A stretch of DNA of 64,000 nucleotides, from contig JBFHDX010000006.1 in assembly GCA_041584475.1 (NCBI GenBank), positions 1-64,000 of the forward strand. The letters are read 5' to 3'. The position numbers and the translations under genes were made by a program. The DNA is from JBFHDX01 sp041584475 (GTDB lineage: Bacteria; Pseudomonadota; Alphaproteobacteria; UBA8366; JADFVY01). Position 1 is the stretch's first letter. Every line of letters begins with the position of its first letter. Shown piece by piece: positions 33,116 through 42,176 of this stretch. The notes beneath the pieces are model-generated. The model did not search any database. It was not told the origin of the DNA and saw nothing but the letters and a program-made list of their open reading frames with translations.

Positions 33116-34909
33116 CTAATGCCGGATCCGGATCGGCGGCATCTCCAGCACGCCCGCGCGCGGCCGCAAGACGGACAGGTCGTCGACAATCTGTCCGAAT
33201 TCGCCGCGCAGGTCGTCGACAAGACGTCCCTGACCGAATCCGAAGAGCGCAGCCGTTCGCGAAAAGGGTGACTCGCCGCTGAGCGCGTCGAGCAGCTGCT
33301 CGAGCGGGTCGGGTCGCTCCGGCAGCAGCACGAAACGGATATCGTCGCCCGGCGCCATGCCGAGGGCCTCGCGGATCTCGTCGAGCGCCACGGAATATCC
33401 GCCGAGCGAATCGACGAGTCCCATCGCCTGCGCGTCGCGACCCGTCCAGACCCGGCCGCGCGCCGCCGCATCGACCTGGTCCTCGTCCAGGTTGCGATCC
33501 GCCATGACCTTGCCGGTAAAGTCGCGATAGATGAAATCGAGCATGTCCGAGAATCGCTGCTCGGCGCCGGGCGGGAAATCCTCGACGAAGCTCCACATGT
33601 TCGCGTGCTTGCCGATGCGGATGCCGTCCCAGGTGACGCCGACGCGCTCCCACAGGTCGCGCGTCACGACCTTGCCGCCGTAGACGCCGATCGAGCCCGT
33701 CACCGTGGCCGGGTGGGCGACGATGCGGTTCGCCGCCATCGCCACGAAATAGCCGCCGGACGCCGCCGTGCCCGCCATCGAGGCGATGACCGGCTTGCCG
33801 GCATCGCGCGCCCGGGACACTTCGCGCCAGACGATGTCCGAGGCGACATACGAGCCGCCGGGACTGTCGATGCGCAGCAGAATCGCCTTGATCGAGTCGT
33901 CTTCGACGGCGTCGGCGATGGCATCCGCAATGGTGTAGGCGGCGAACCCCGGCTCCTCGAGCAGTCCGCCGTCATCGACGTCGCCCGCGGTGATCGGGCC
34001 CAAACCATAGATCAGCGCCACCTGCGGCGCGTCGTCGTCCGGCCCGTCGGCGCCGCGCAGGTAACGACGGAACTTTACGGTCTCCGCCCCGTTGCCGGCC
34101 TGCTGCAGGGCGCCGTCGAGGAACTCGTCGAAATAGCCGAGACGGTCGACCAGGCCCGCCTGCCGCGCCTCCTCGGCGAGATACGGTCCGCCGTCGACGA
34201 GCGAGCGAACCGTCTCCTGCGTGAGGTCGCGGCGCTCCGCGATACCCGCCGCCACCTGGTCGAACAGCGAGCCGAGCAGCGTCTGCAGGTTCTCCCGTGC
34301 CGGATCGCTGAGCGCGGTCCGCGTGAACGTCTCGACGGCCGATTTGTACTCGTGCCGCGTCCCCATCCGCGTTTCCACGTCCAGCTTGTCGAGCGCGCCG
34401 CGCACGAACGGCACCTCGATCGACATGCCGATCAGACCGACCCCGCCGGACGGCTGCAGCCAGATCTCGTCGAACGACGTCGCCAGGTAGTACCGTCCGG
34501 TCCCGCCGCCGATGCCGCCGAGATCGTCGCTGAACACGCGTGCGAACTTTCCGGACGCTCGAAACGCCGCGATCGCGTCGCGCAGTTCCTGCGCATCGGC
34601 GAGGCTGATGCTGGCGCCGCCGAGATAGGCGGCGACGCCGGCGACGCGGTCGTCGCGGGTCGCCGCGTACAGCCCGGCAACCATCTCGCGCACGGTGGGA
34701 CCGGGGTCGCCGAGCAGGAACGATCGCGACGAACGGCCGTCCTTGACCTCGCCATCGATGCTGAGCTGCAGCACGATGCGGTCCGGCAGCGGCTCGCGTC
34801 CCTCGCGAAACGACAGCACGACGACGAGCAGCCAGACCCCCAGAATGACGGTGACCATGCCGATCGCGGCGAGGACGCGGACCAGGATGTTTCCGATCGT
34901 ACGCAGCAT
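33116..34909 (-). CDS. sppA: signal peptide peptidase SppA (long form)
   Basis: A 597-residue membrane-anchored serine protease of the 67K type that degrades leftover signal peptides. One N-terminal helix (MVTVILGVWLLVVVLSF) anchors it on the periplasmic side. The Ser of the Ser-Lys dyad lies in GTAASGGYFVAMAAN in the second half; the general-base Lys is probably in TRHEYKSAVETFTR of the first half. ATG at 34909 is chosen; a TTG two codons upstream is also possible. It converges with dxs. Confidence 0.9.
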   Translation of the reverse strand: MLRTIGNILVRVLAAIGMVTVILGVWLLVVVLSFREGREPLPDRIVLQLSIDGEVKDGRSSRSFLLGDPGPTVREMVAGLYAATRDDRVAGVAAYLGGASISLADAQELRDAIAAFRASGKFARVFSDDLGGIGGGTGRYYLATSFDEIWLQPSGGVGLIGMSIEVPFVRGALDKLDVETRMGTRHEYKSAVETFTRTALSDPARENLQTLLGSLFDQVAAGIAERRDLTQETVRSLVDGGPYLAEEARQAGLVDRLGYFDEFLDGALQQAGNGAETVKFRRYLRGADGPDDDAPQVALIYGLGPITAGDVDDGGLLEEPGFAAYTIADAIADAVEDDSIKAILLRIDSPGGSYVASDIVWREVSRARDAGKPVIASMAGTAASGGYFVAMAANRIVAHPATVTGSIGVYGGKVVTRDLWERVGVTWDGIRIGKHANMWSFVEDFPPGAEQRFSDMLDFIYRDFTGKVMADRNLDEDQVDAAARGRVWTGRDAQAMGLVDSLGGYSVALDEIREALGMAPGDDIRFVLLPERPDPLEQLLDALSGESPFSRTAALFGFGQGRLVDDLRGEFGQIVDDLSVLRPRAGVLEMPPIRIRH

Positions 34910-35045
34910 ATCCAATCCCGTGCGCGTGGGCGGCCGGAGGCCGGGCGGGACGCGGCCCGTCCGGTCGACCCCAGAGACTTAACAGCAGGTCGGTCGAGCG
35001 TCCATGGCGGATGTTCGTGCGGGGTCGTTCACGTCCCGGTCGCGC

Positions 35046-36464
35046 CTACAGGCCCAGGCCGACCAGCAGGTCGCGCGCCTTGCGCCAGGCGGCGACCGCG
35101 CCGTCCTCGTCGTCCAGGGCGGCCAGCACCCGCGCGTAGGTGCGCCAGTTCCAGATGCTCGTCGGGCGATCGGCGCTGCGTTCCGACAACAGGGCCCGCG
35201 CCAGGTTCAGACGTCCCGCCTTGATCGACGCAGTCACCAGCGTGCGGTGGAACACGTCGCGCTGGGCGCGGCTACCGCCGACGAGGCCGAGATCGTAGCG
35301 GATCGGCTCGAGCAGCTCGACCGTGCCGTCATAGTCGCCCCGGCCGTAGGCCAGCAGGGCCGCGCATAGCGGGCGCGCGACCTCGCCGGCGATGCGCCCC
35401 GTCAGGTCGCCGCGAGCGGCGGCGAAATCGGCCTGCGAGGCCAGCATCGCCTCGGCCTCGTCGTCGCGTCCGGCGGCGGCGAGCGCCATCATGTAGTGCG
35501 CGTCGGCGAAGGCGAGCGCGTGGTCGCCCGACCGCTTCGCCGCCTTCTCGGCGAGCTCTTCCCAGCGCCTGCCGACATCGATGCCCGCTTCGCCGAGGCG
35601 CCAGAGCAGCGAGGCCGCGTTGGCGATGTCGAGATAATCCTCCGACTCGTCCGCACGGATGCGGCTGTCGTAGCCGTCGAGCACCGCGTGGAAGCGCTCG
35701 AGCTCCATGAGGAACAGGGCGCCGTGCCACCACAGGTGGTAGCTGAAATTGTTGCAGGCGTTCCAGGTCTTCTCGGACGTCTTGAGCCAGTCCGTGCCCT
35801 CGCGGTGGCGGCCCTGCATCTCGAGCACGTGGGTCACCGCGTGGATCGCCCAGACGTCGGCGGGATTGATCTCGACCGCCTGCTGCCCGACGGCTTCGGC
35901 GTTCGCGTAGTCGCCGCATTCCTCGAGCCCGAACGCGTACATGCCCAGCACGTAACCGTGCCCGGGCGTTTCCTCGTTCCACGCGTAGAGCACGCGCGCC
36001 ACCGAATCGCGGACGTTGCGGGCGTCGCCGAGGTAGAAATACACATAGTTGGCGAGTTTCAGCGCAAGAACGTCGAGCGGGTTGTCGAGCAGGATCGCCT
36101 CCCAGCGATCGAGCGCCGCCAGCGGGTCGTCGCGATGCCAGGCCGCGAGCGCTTCGACATGATCGCGCTCGCGCCGCGTGCCGCCGCGCTGTTCGATGGA
36201 CCGGCGGGCCGCCGCGAGCGCATCCGCGATCCGGCCGTCGAGGGCCCGGTTCGCGAACAGCTTCAGGAAGGCGCCGCGCACGATGTGGCCCATCGCGAAC
36301 TCCGGGTCGACGGCCAGTGCCTGCTTGAGGTGATCCCCGGTGTCGCGCCGGAACCCGAGATAGGCGGCGATCGTCTCGTCGAGATGGCCCACGGCGTCCG
36401 CCGACGCGGACGTCAGCGGCACGCCCCGCGCATCCAGATGGTTCGCAATCGCCTGTTCCGACAA
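35046..36464 (-). CDS. TPR protein of the TTC38 family
   Basis: A 472-residue helical-repeat protein resembling tetratricopeptide repeat protein 38. Supporting segments are KQALAVDPEFAMGHIVRGAF, HVEALAAWHRDDPLAALDRWE, and AVTHVLEMQGRHREG followed by HLWWHGALFLMELER. Bacterial members have no established function. The start is a TTG (36464) only 7 bases after the aroC stop, so translation may be coupled to aroC; no good ATG exists near the family N-terminus. Followed by sppA on the same strand after about 130 bp. Confidence 0.8.
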   Translation of the reverse strand: MSEQAIANHLDARGVPLTSASADAVGHLDETIAAYLGFRRDTGDHLKQALAVDPEFAMGHIVRGAFLKLFANRALDGRIADALAAARRSIEQRGGTRRERDHVEALAAWHRDDPLAALDRWEAILLDNPLDVLALKLANYVYFYLGDARNVRDSVARVLYAWNEETPGHGYVLGMYAFGLEECGDYANAEAVGQQAVEINPADVWAIHAVTHVLEMQGRHREGTDWLKTSEKTWNACNNFSYHLWWHGALFLMELERFHAVLDGYDSRIRADESEDYLDIANAASLLWRLGEAGIDVGRRWEELAEKAAKRSGDHALAFADAHYMMALAAAGRDDEAEAMLASQADFAAARGDLTGRIAGEVARPLCAALLAYGRGDYDGTVELLEPIRYDLGLVGGSRAQRDVFHRTLVTASIKAGRLNLARALLSERSADRPTSIWNWRTYARVLAALDDEDGAVAAWRKARDLLVGLGL

Positions 36465-36471
36465 AGGCCAG

Positions 36472-37545
36472 TCACCCGCACTGTGCGCGATGCCGCAGCA
36501 AATGCTCGGCCAGCACGCAGGCCATCATGGCCTCGCCGACGGGCACCGCACGTATTCCGACGCAGGGATCATGCCGGCCCTTCGTTAAGATATCGCTATC
36601 TTTGCCGGCGGACGTGACCGTTTTCCGGGGTATCAGGATCGAGCTCGTCGGCTTGACGGCGAAGCGGACGACGACGTCCTGGCCCGAGCTTATGCCGCCC
36701 AGCACGCCGCCGGCGTTGTTGGACATGAACTCGACCGTACCGTCCTTGGCCATGCGCATCTCGTCGGCGTTCTCCTCGCCGCGCAGCGCGGCGGCCGCGA
36801 ACCCGGCGCCGATCTCCACCCCCTTTACCGCGTTGATACCCATCATCGCCTTGGCGAGATCGGCGTCGAGCTTGTCGTAGACGGGTGCGCCCCAGCCCGC
36901 CGGCACGCCTTCGGCAACGACCTCGACGACGGCACCGACCGACGAGCCCGCCTTGCGGATATCGTCGAGGTAGCCTTCCCAGCTCTGCGCCGTGCGCCGA
37001 TCGGGACACCAGAACGGGTTGTCCTCGACCGCATCCCAGTCCCAGCGGTCGCGATCGATGGCGTGCTCGCCCATCTGCACGAGGGCGCCGCGGATGCGCA
37101 CGCCGTCGCCGAGGATCTTGCGCGCGATCGCGCCGGCCGCGACGCGCATCGCCGTCTCGCGGGCCGACGAACGGCCGCCGCCCCTGTAGTCGCGCACGCC
37201 GTACTTCTTCAAGTATGTGTAGTCGGCGTGGCCGGGCCGGAATTTGTCCTTGATGTCCGCGTAGTCCTTGGTCCGCTGATCGACGTTTTCGATCAGCAGG
37301 CCGATCGGCGCGCCCGTCGTCACCCCCTCGAAAACGCCGGAGAGGATCCGTACGCGATCCGGCTCCCGTCGCTGCGTCGTGAAGCGCGACTGCCCGGGCC
37401 GCCGGCGATCGAGCCAGAACTGGATGTCCTCCTCGCTCAGCGCTATGCGCGGCGGCGTGCCGTCGACCACGCAGCCGATCGCGGGACCGTGGCTCTCGCC
37501 GAAAGTCGTGAACCTGAAGAGCTGCCCGAAGCCGTTACCGCTCAT
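36472..37545 (-). CDS. aroC: chorismate synthase
   Basis: Last step of the shikimate pathway: 5-enolpyruvylshikimate 3-phosphate to chorismate, with reduced FMN. The 357-residue protein contains the signatures GESHGPAIGCVVDG (17-30), DYRGGGRSSARETAMRVAAG and RFAVKPTSSILIPRKT, with conserved His in the first and Arg in the second. It starts 3 bp after the fabI stop, so both are translated together. The fabI-aroC pair is a known alphaproteobacterial arrangement. Confidence 0.95.
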   Translation of the reverse strand: MSGNGFGQLFRFTTFGESHGPAIGCVVDGTPPRIALSEEDIQFWLDRRRPGQSRFTTQRREPDRVRILSGVFEGVTTGAPIGLLIENVDQRTKDYADIKDKFRPGHADYTYLKKYGVRDYRGGGRSSARETAMRVAAGAIARKILGDGVRIRGALVQMGEHAIDRDRWDWDAVEDNPFWCPDRRTAQSWEGYLDDIRKAGSSVGAVVEVVAEGVPAGWGAPVYDKLDADLAKAMMGINAVKGVEIGAGFAAAALRGEENADEMRMAKDGTVEFMSNNAGGVLGGISSGQDVVVRFAVKPTSSILIPRKTVTSAGKDSDILTKGRHDPCVGIRAVPVGEAMMACVLAEHLLRHRAQCG

Positions 37546-37548
37546 GCT

Positions 37549-38388
37549 TCAGGACTTGCCGTTGAGACTCGCCAGCAGTTGCGATACCTCCTCGGCGGCG
37601 TCCACCGCGACCATTCCCACCGTGTGGTAGCCGCAGTCGACGTGGTGCACCTCGCCGGTCACCCCGGCACCGAGGTCGCTGAGAAGGTACAGCCCCGCCC
37701 CCCCGACTTCGTCGATCGTCACGTTGCGGCGCAACGGCGAGTTGAGCTCGTTCCATTTGAGAATGTATCGGAAATCGCCGATGCCGGAGGCCGCCAGCGT
37801 CTTGATCGGCCCGGCCGAGATCGCGTTGACGCGGATCCCGCCGGCGCCGAGATCGACCGCCAGATAGCGGACGCTGGCTTCGAGCGCCGCCTTGGCGACG
37901 CCCATAACGTTGTAATGCGGCATGACGCGCTCGGCGCCGTAGTACGTCAAGGTCAGGAGACTGCCGCCGTCGGCCATCAACTCGGCCGCGCGGCGGCTGA
38001 TCGAGGTGAAGGAGTAACACGAGATATCCATCGTCTTCAGGAAGTTCTCGCGCGTCGTGTTGACGTATTTCCCCTTCAGCTCGTCCTTGTCGGAGAAGGC
38101 GATGGCGTGCACGAGGAAATCGAGCCGTCCCCAACGCTCGCGCAGCACCGCGAACACCGCGTCGATGCTGGCCTCGTCGGTCACGTCGCACGACAGGCAC
38201 AGGCCGCTGCCGACGCTGTCCGCGAGCGGCCGGACCCGCCGCTCGAGCGCTTCGCCCTGGTACGTGAAGGCGAGCTCCGCCCCGTGCGCGGCGACGGCCT
38301 TCGCAATGCCCCACGCGATCGAGCGATCATTGGCGACACCCATGATCAGGCCGCGCTTGCCGGCCATTACGGGTTGCAGGTCGGACAT
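37549..38388 (-). CDS. fabI: enoyl-ACP reductase FabI
   Basis: NADH-dependent reduction of trans-2-enoyl-ACP in fatty-acid elongation. The 279-residue protein begins with the FabI form of the Rossmann loop (GVANDRSIAWGIAKAVA) and has LVHAIAFSDKDELKG. The catalytic Tyr-(6)-Lys lies in YNVMGVAKAALEASVRYLA, and NAISAGPIKTLAASGI follows. First gene of the fabI-aroC operon, diverging from the BrkB-like gene. Confidence 0.95.
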   Translation of the reverse strand: MSDLQPVMAGKRGLIMGVANDRSIAWGIAKAVAAHGAELAFTYQGEALERRVRPLADSVGSGLCLSCDVTDEASIDAVFAVLRERWGRLDFLVHAIAFSDKDELKGKYVNTTRENFLKTMDISCYSFTSISRRAAELMADGGSLLTLTYYGAERVMPHYNVMGVAKAALEASVRYLAVDLGAGGIRVNAISAGPIKTLAASGIGDFRYILKWNELNSPLRRNVTIDEVGGAGLYLLSDLGAGVTGEVHHVDCGYHTVGMVAVDAAEEVSQLLASLNGKS

Positions 38389-38519
38389 CGGATCCTCGCC
38401 TCGCGCTGAGCCACGGAATTGCGCGCCATCCTACACAGAAATACTGCCCCGTCAAAGCCGTGCCTGGCGCGTTTCATCATGTGCTCAACCGGTCTATGAT
38501 CGCGCAAGAGCGAGGGACC

Positions 38520-39917
38520 ATGGAGCCACAGAAACCGACCCGGAAGACCACCCCTGCCGGCCGACGCGCGCTCTCCGGCATCCAGTTCCTGCGATACACG
38601 CTGCAGCGTTTCGCCGGCGATCAGTGCACGCAGAGAGCCGCCGCGCTGACCTACACGACATTGCTCGCCCTCGTGCCCCTGGTGACGATCAGTTTCGCGA
38701 TATTCTCGGCGTTCGCGGCGTTCGAGGGCGTCCGTGAGCAGGTCCAGGCCTTCATATTCGAGAATTTCGTGCCGCAGGTCGGTTCGGCGGTCCAGGGCCA
38801 TCTCGAGGAATTTTCGCGCAAGACGGGACGGCTGACCGCGGTCGGCGTCGTTTTTCTGGTCGTGACCTCGGTGATGCTGCTGTCGACGATCAGCACCACG
38901 TTCAACGGCATCTGGCGCGTCCGCCAGACCCGGAACCTGTTGATCCGGGTACCGGTCTACTGGTTCGTGCTGACGGCCGCGCCGCTGCTGCTCGGTGCCG
39001 GCATGTCGCTGTCCGGGGTACTGTTCACGATGGCCCGGGAAACCGGGGTCGAGACCTACACCGGCCCGCTGATCGATTTCGCGGTTCTGGTGCCGCCGAT
39101 CCTGCAGATCGCCGGCCTCACCATGTTGTTCCTCTTCGTGCCGAACGTCCCCGTTCGCTGGCGCGACGCGCTGGCCGGCGGCATAACCGCCGGGCTGCTG
39201 CTCGAAGTCCTGAAACAGGGGTTCGGGCTCTACGTCACGTATTTTCCAACCTATCAGACGATCTACGGCGCCCTCGCCACCTTCCCGATCTTCCTGATCT
39301 GGATGTACGTGCTGTGGATGGTCGTACTGTTCGGCGCCGAGATAGCGGCGGCGCGTCCGGAATGGCGCGCCGGGGTGCGGCACGGCGACGGCGCGGAACA
39401 AGCGCCGGCTGCGATCCTCACCGCGGCCGCCGCCGTCCTGGCCCTGCTGCTTGCGGCGAGCCGCCGCGGCGGCGGACTGTCCGAGCGACGGCTCGCGCGA
39501 CGCTCCCGCCAGGCGCCGGAGCTGGTGCACAGGGCCACACAGGCGCTGCAGGACAAGCGGTACCTCGCGCGCACCGAGGCGGGCCAATGGATCCTTGGCC
39601 GCGACCTCGACACCGTGACACTGGCCGACCTCCAGACCGACCTCGGACTCTCCGTATCGCTCGCGGCGGCCGACGCCGCGAACCAGGCGTGGGGCGAGCG
39701 GCTCGCGACGGTGCTTCTGGATGCGGAGTCGGCGGCCCGGCAGGCGATGACCATCTCGCTGAGAGACCTGCTCGAGGTTTCGGACGAGAGCGGACGAAAG
39801 CTGGCGGGGGCGGATGACGAGGACGAGGACGACGACGAGGTCGACGAAAACGAGGACGCAGACTACAAGTCGAAGCTTCTGGCCTGGCTCGGACTTGCCT
39901 GGCTCGGAACGCGCTAG
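38520..39917 (+). CDS. YihY/virulence factor BrkB family membrane protein
   Basis: A 465-residue membrane protein with about six helices matching the YihY/BrkB family, once named RNase BN in error. Typical segments are AAALTYTTLLALVPLV, FNGIWRVRQTRN, TMLFLFVPNVPVRWRDALAGG and YQTIYGALATFPIFLIWMY. After the last helix comes a long cytoplasmic tail ending in an acidic run (DDEDEDDDEVDENEDADY), which is not part of the core family. ATG at 38520 is preferred; earlier in-frame ATGs at 38460 and 38496 are possible. It converges with the DnaJ gene, 3 bp apart. Confidence 0.87.
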   Translation: MEPQKPTRKTTPAGRRALSGIQFLRYTLQRFAGDQCTQRAAALTYTTLLALVPLVTISFAIFSAFAAFEGVREQVQAFIFENFVPQVGSAVQGHLEEFSRKTGRLTAVGVVFLVVTSVMLLSTISTTFNGIWRVRQTRNLLIRVPVYWFVLTAAPLLLGAGMSLSGVLFTMARETGVETYTGPLIDFAVLVPPILQIAGLTMLFLFVPNVPVRWRDALAGGITAGLLLEVLKQGFGLYVTYFPTYQTIYGALATFPIFLIWMYVLWMVVLFGAEIAAARPEWRAGVRHGDGAEQAPAAILTAAAAVLALLLAASRRGGGLSERRLARRSRQAPELVHRATQALQDKRYLARTEAGQWILGRDLDTVTLADLQTDLGLSVSLAAADAANQAWGERLATVLLDAESAARQAMTISLRDLLEVSDESGRKLAGADDEDEDDDEVDENEDADYKSKLLAWLGLAWLGTR

Positions 39918-39920
39918 CCG

Positions 39921-40823
39921 TCAGTCCGCCTTCATCTTGCCGCGCACGTCATAGCCCGACGGGCGCCAGCTCCGCAGAAAATCCGCCAGTGCCCGATCGG
40001 GCTTCTGGGGCAGCACGAGCTTCAGTTTCACGTACTGGTCGCCGCGGCGCCCGCCCTTCGCCGCCATGACGCCGCGACCCTTGAGCCTGAGCACCGTGCC
40101 GCTGTTCGAGCCGGCCGGAATGGTCGCGGAAACCGCGCCATCGATCGTCGGCACCTTTACCTTGGCGCCGAGCACCGCCTCGTGCAGCGTTACCGGCAGC
40201 TCCAGGTGGATATCGAGACCGTCGCGCCTGAGGAACGGGTGCGGGTCGACATGGACCTCGACGAACGCATCGCCCGACGGGCCGCTAGGCCGGCCGGCCA
40301 TGCCCTGACCTTTGAGCCGCAGTCGCTGGCCGTCTTCGGTCCCGGGCGGCAGGTTCACGTCCAGCGTCTTGCCGCTGTGCAGCGTGACGCGATGCGGTCC
40401 TCCGCGCATCGCCTCGAGAAACGGCACGCGGATCGTGAAGGTCAGGTCCTGGCCCCTGGCGCCACGCTGCCTCCCCGCCGCTCGTGCCCGACCGAACAAA
40501 TCCGCAAACAGGTCGTCGATATCGATGCCGGCGCCGCCGAAGTCGAACCCGCCCGCCGAGCCCTGGCGATAGGAGTGACGGAACGGGTTCTGGTGTCGTG
40601 GCGAACCGTCGGCGTTGATTTCGCCGCTGTCGAACTGTCGCCGGCGCTCCGGGTCGGAAAGCAGGTCGTAGGCCGCCGAGACCGCCTTGAAACGCTGCTC
40701 GACGGCGGCGTCGCCGGGGTTCACATCCGGATGCAGCTTCTTGGCCAGCGCACGATAGGCTTTCTTGATTTCTTCCTGGCTGGCGCCGCGCGCCACGCCA
40801 AGGACCTGGTACGGATCATCCAT
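39921..40823 (-). CDS. DnaJ/CbpA-type co-chaperone
   Basis: A type II Hsp40 of 300 residues. The J-domain is complete (DPYQVLGVARGASQEEIKKAYR and the HPD motif in KKLHPDVNPGD at about residues 31-33). A Gly/Phe-rich linker and the two beta-barrel substrate domains follow (LPPGTEDGQRLRLKGQGMA, GRRGDQYVKL). It has no zinc-finger region, so it is CbpA-like rather than DnaJ itself. It stimulates DnaK. Located close to pdxH, fabI and aroC as in many alphaproteobacteria. Confidence 0.9.
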   Translation of the reverse strand: MDDPYQVLGVARGASQEEIKKAYRALAKKLHPDVNPGDAAVEQRFKAVSAAYDLLSDPERRRQFDSGEINADGSPRHQNPFRHSYRQGSAGGFDFGGAGIDIDDLFADLFGRARAAGRQRGARGQDLTFTIRVPFLEAMRGGPHRVTLHSGKTLDVNLPPGTEDGQRLRLKGQGMAGRPSGPSGDAFVEVHVDPHPFLRRDGLDIHLELPVTLHEAVLGAKVKVPTIDGAVSATIPAGSNSGTVLRLKGRGVMAAKGGRRGDQYVKLKLVLPQKPDRALADFLRSWRPSGYDVRGKMKAD

Positions 40824-40866
40824 CGCCCGATGTCAAATCGCTGTTGCGGTGAAATCCACGCCGCCG

Positions 40867-40892
40867 CGCCCGCTCCCGGCAGGGAACGGGCG
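40867..40892 (-). terminator. hairpin between lipoprotein gene and dnaJ-like gene
   Basis: CGCCCGCTCCC pairs with GGGAACGGGCG (one mismatch) around a GGCA loop, 32 bases past the lipoprotein stop. There is no T-run, so it may act only as a partial terminator or RNA-stability element. Confidence 0.35.
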
Positions 40893-40923
40893 AGCGGATC
40901 CCAGATCGGTAGGGCGACGGCGG

Positions 40924-41394
40924 TTACTGGACGATGCGCCAGCTGCCGTCGGGCTGCCGGCAGGCGACGCCGTAGGCCTGCTGGCTCTTGCCGCCGATCG
41001 TGACCGTCTGCTGGAACTCCCGGCAATATTCGCCCGTCGCGTCGTTGGTGCCCTGACGCACCGGCGTGACGGTCCCGTAATGGCCGTTGTCGGGGTTGTC
41101 CCATCTGATCGTCTGGCCGATCGGCGCGGTCTGCGCCTTCTGGTAGGCCTGCTGCGCCGCAAGCTGATCCGCGCGGTCCATCGAGCGCCCGATCTCACCA
41201 CCGATAAGTGCCCCTAGCAAGGTCCCGACGGCGACGCCGACAAGCTGCCCCCGGCCCTTGCCGACCTGGGCACCGACGACGGCGCCCGTACCGGCGCCAA
41301 CCACCGTGCCGGCCGTCTCTTTCTGCCCCATGTTCGCGCAGCCCGTCAGGAGCGTCCCGAGGAGCACGACGGCAATGGTTTTTTTAGCCAACAT
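40924..41394 (-). CDS. glycine-zipper 2TM lipoprotein (17 kDa surface antigen type)
   Basis: A 156-residue envelope lipoprotein. The lipobox LLTGC sets acylation at Cys19. The glycine-zipper region GTVVGAGTGAVVGAQVGKG then VAVGTLLGALIGGEIGRSM forms two packed helices, as in the rickettsial 17 kDa antigen family. The C-terminal domain (EYCREFQQTVTIGGKSQQAYG and ACRQPDGSWRIV) is typical of the same family. It is probably outer-membrane associated and structural. Divergent from pdxH. Confidence 0.88.
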   Translation of the reverse strand: MLAKKTIAVVLLGTLLTGCANMGQKETAGTVVGAGTGAVVGAQVGKGRGQLVGVAVGTLLGALIGGEIGRSMDRADQLAAQQAYQKAQTAPIGQTIRWDNPDNGHYGTVTPVRQGTNDATGEYCREFQQTVTIGGKSQQAYGVACRQPDGSWRIVQ

Positions 41395-41585
41395 TCCTAT
41401 TTTCCTTTCCCGATTCGGGCACCCCCCGAACGATAGTTAGCCCTACCCTCTTGACCGTGACAAGTCCTCTGTTGCGTCGGTCGCGCCCGGCCACCACACG
41501 GACATCGCGCGCGACGGGCGCGGCGGCTGCCGACAGTGCCGGGCAATTGCGAACTCGCCGACACCGTGTGTTATATGTGCGTGCG

Positions 41586-42176
41586 ATGTCGGCAAAGCAA
41601 GAAACCGATCCCCTGCCCCGCTTCCTCGCCTGGTACGAGGAGGCGAAAGCGGCGGAACCGAACGATCCGGACGCGATGACGCTGGCCACGGCGACTGCGG
41701 CGGGCCAGCCGTCGGCGCGCATGGTTCTCCTGAAAGGCGCGGATGCGAGCGGTTTTGTCTTCTACACGAACCTCGAAAGCCGGAAGGGCCGGGAACTGGC
41801 AGACAATCCGCATGCGGCGCTGCTGTTCCACTGGAAGTCCCTGCGTCGCCAGGTGCGGGTCGAGGGTCCCGTGACACCCGTCGACGACGACGAGGCCGAC
41901 CGGTATTTCCAGACCCGGCCGCGCGGCAGCCGGATCGGCGCCTGGGCGAGCGCCCAGTCGCGCCCGATGGAAGGCATGTTCGAACTCGAGAAATGCGTGG
42001 CGGAATACACGGCGAAGTTCGGTCTCGGCACGATTCCGCGCCCGCCGCACTGGTCGGGATTCAGGGTCAGACCCGAGCGCATCGAGTTCTGGAAAGAGGG
42101 CCGTTTCCGCTTGCACGAGCGCATCCTGCACACGCGCGACGGCGACGGCTGGCGTCTCGAGCGCCTGTTCCCATGA
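41586..42176 (+). CDS. pdxH: pyridoxamine 5'-phosphate oxidase
   Basis: FMN-dependent oxidation of pyridoxamine or pyridoxine 5'-phosphate to pyridoxal 5'-phosphate. The 196-residue protein shows QPSARMVLLKGADASGFVFY, SRKGRELADNPHAALLFHW, RGSRIGAWASAQSRP and the PdxH end RLHERI..W.LERLFP. ATG at 41586 gives a normal family length. A TTGCGA/TTATAT promoter-like pair (41547-41576) is so close that the transcript would have almost no leader. It overlaps the next gene by ATGA. PLP made here serves the PLP enzymes HemA and the class III aminotransferase. Confidence 0.93.
   Translation: MSAKQETDPLPRFLAWYEEAKAAEPNDPDAMTLATATAAGQPSARMVLLKGADASGFVFYTNLESRKGRELADNPHAALLFHWKSLRRQVRVEGPVTPVDDDEADRYFQTRPRGSRIGAWASAQSRPMEGMFELEKCVAEYTAKFGLGTIPRPPHWSGFRVRPERIEFWKEGRFRLHERILHTRDGDGWRLERLFP

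Noticed and set aside
36950..37253. Plus-strand frames inside aroC
   Set aside because: They lie fully within a textbook chorismate synthase gene on the other strand and encode Arg/Pro-rich low-complexity sequence.
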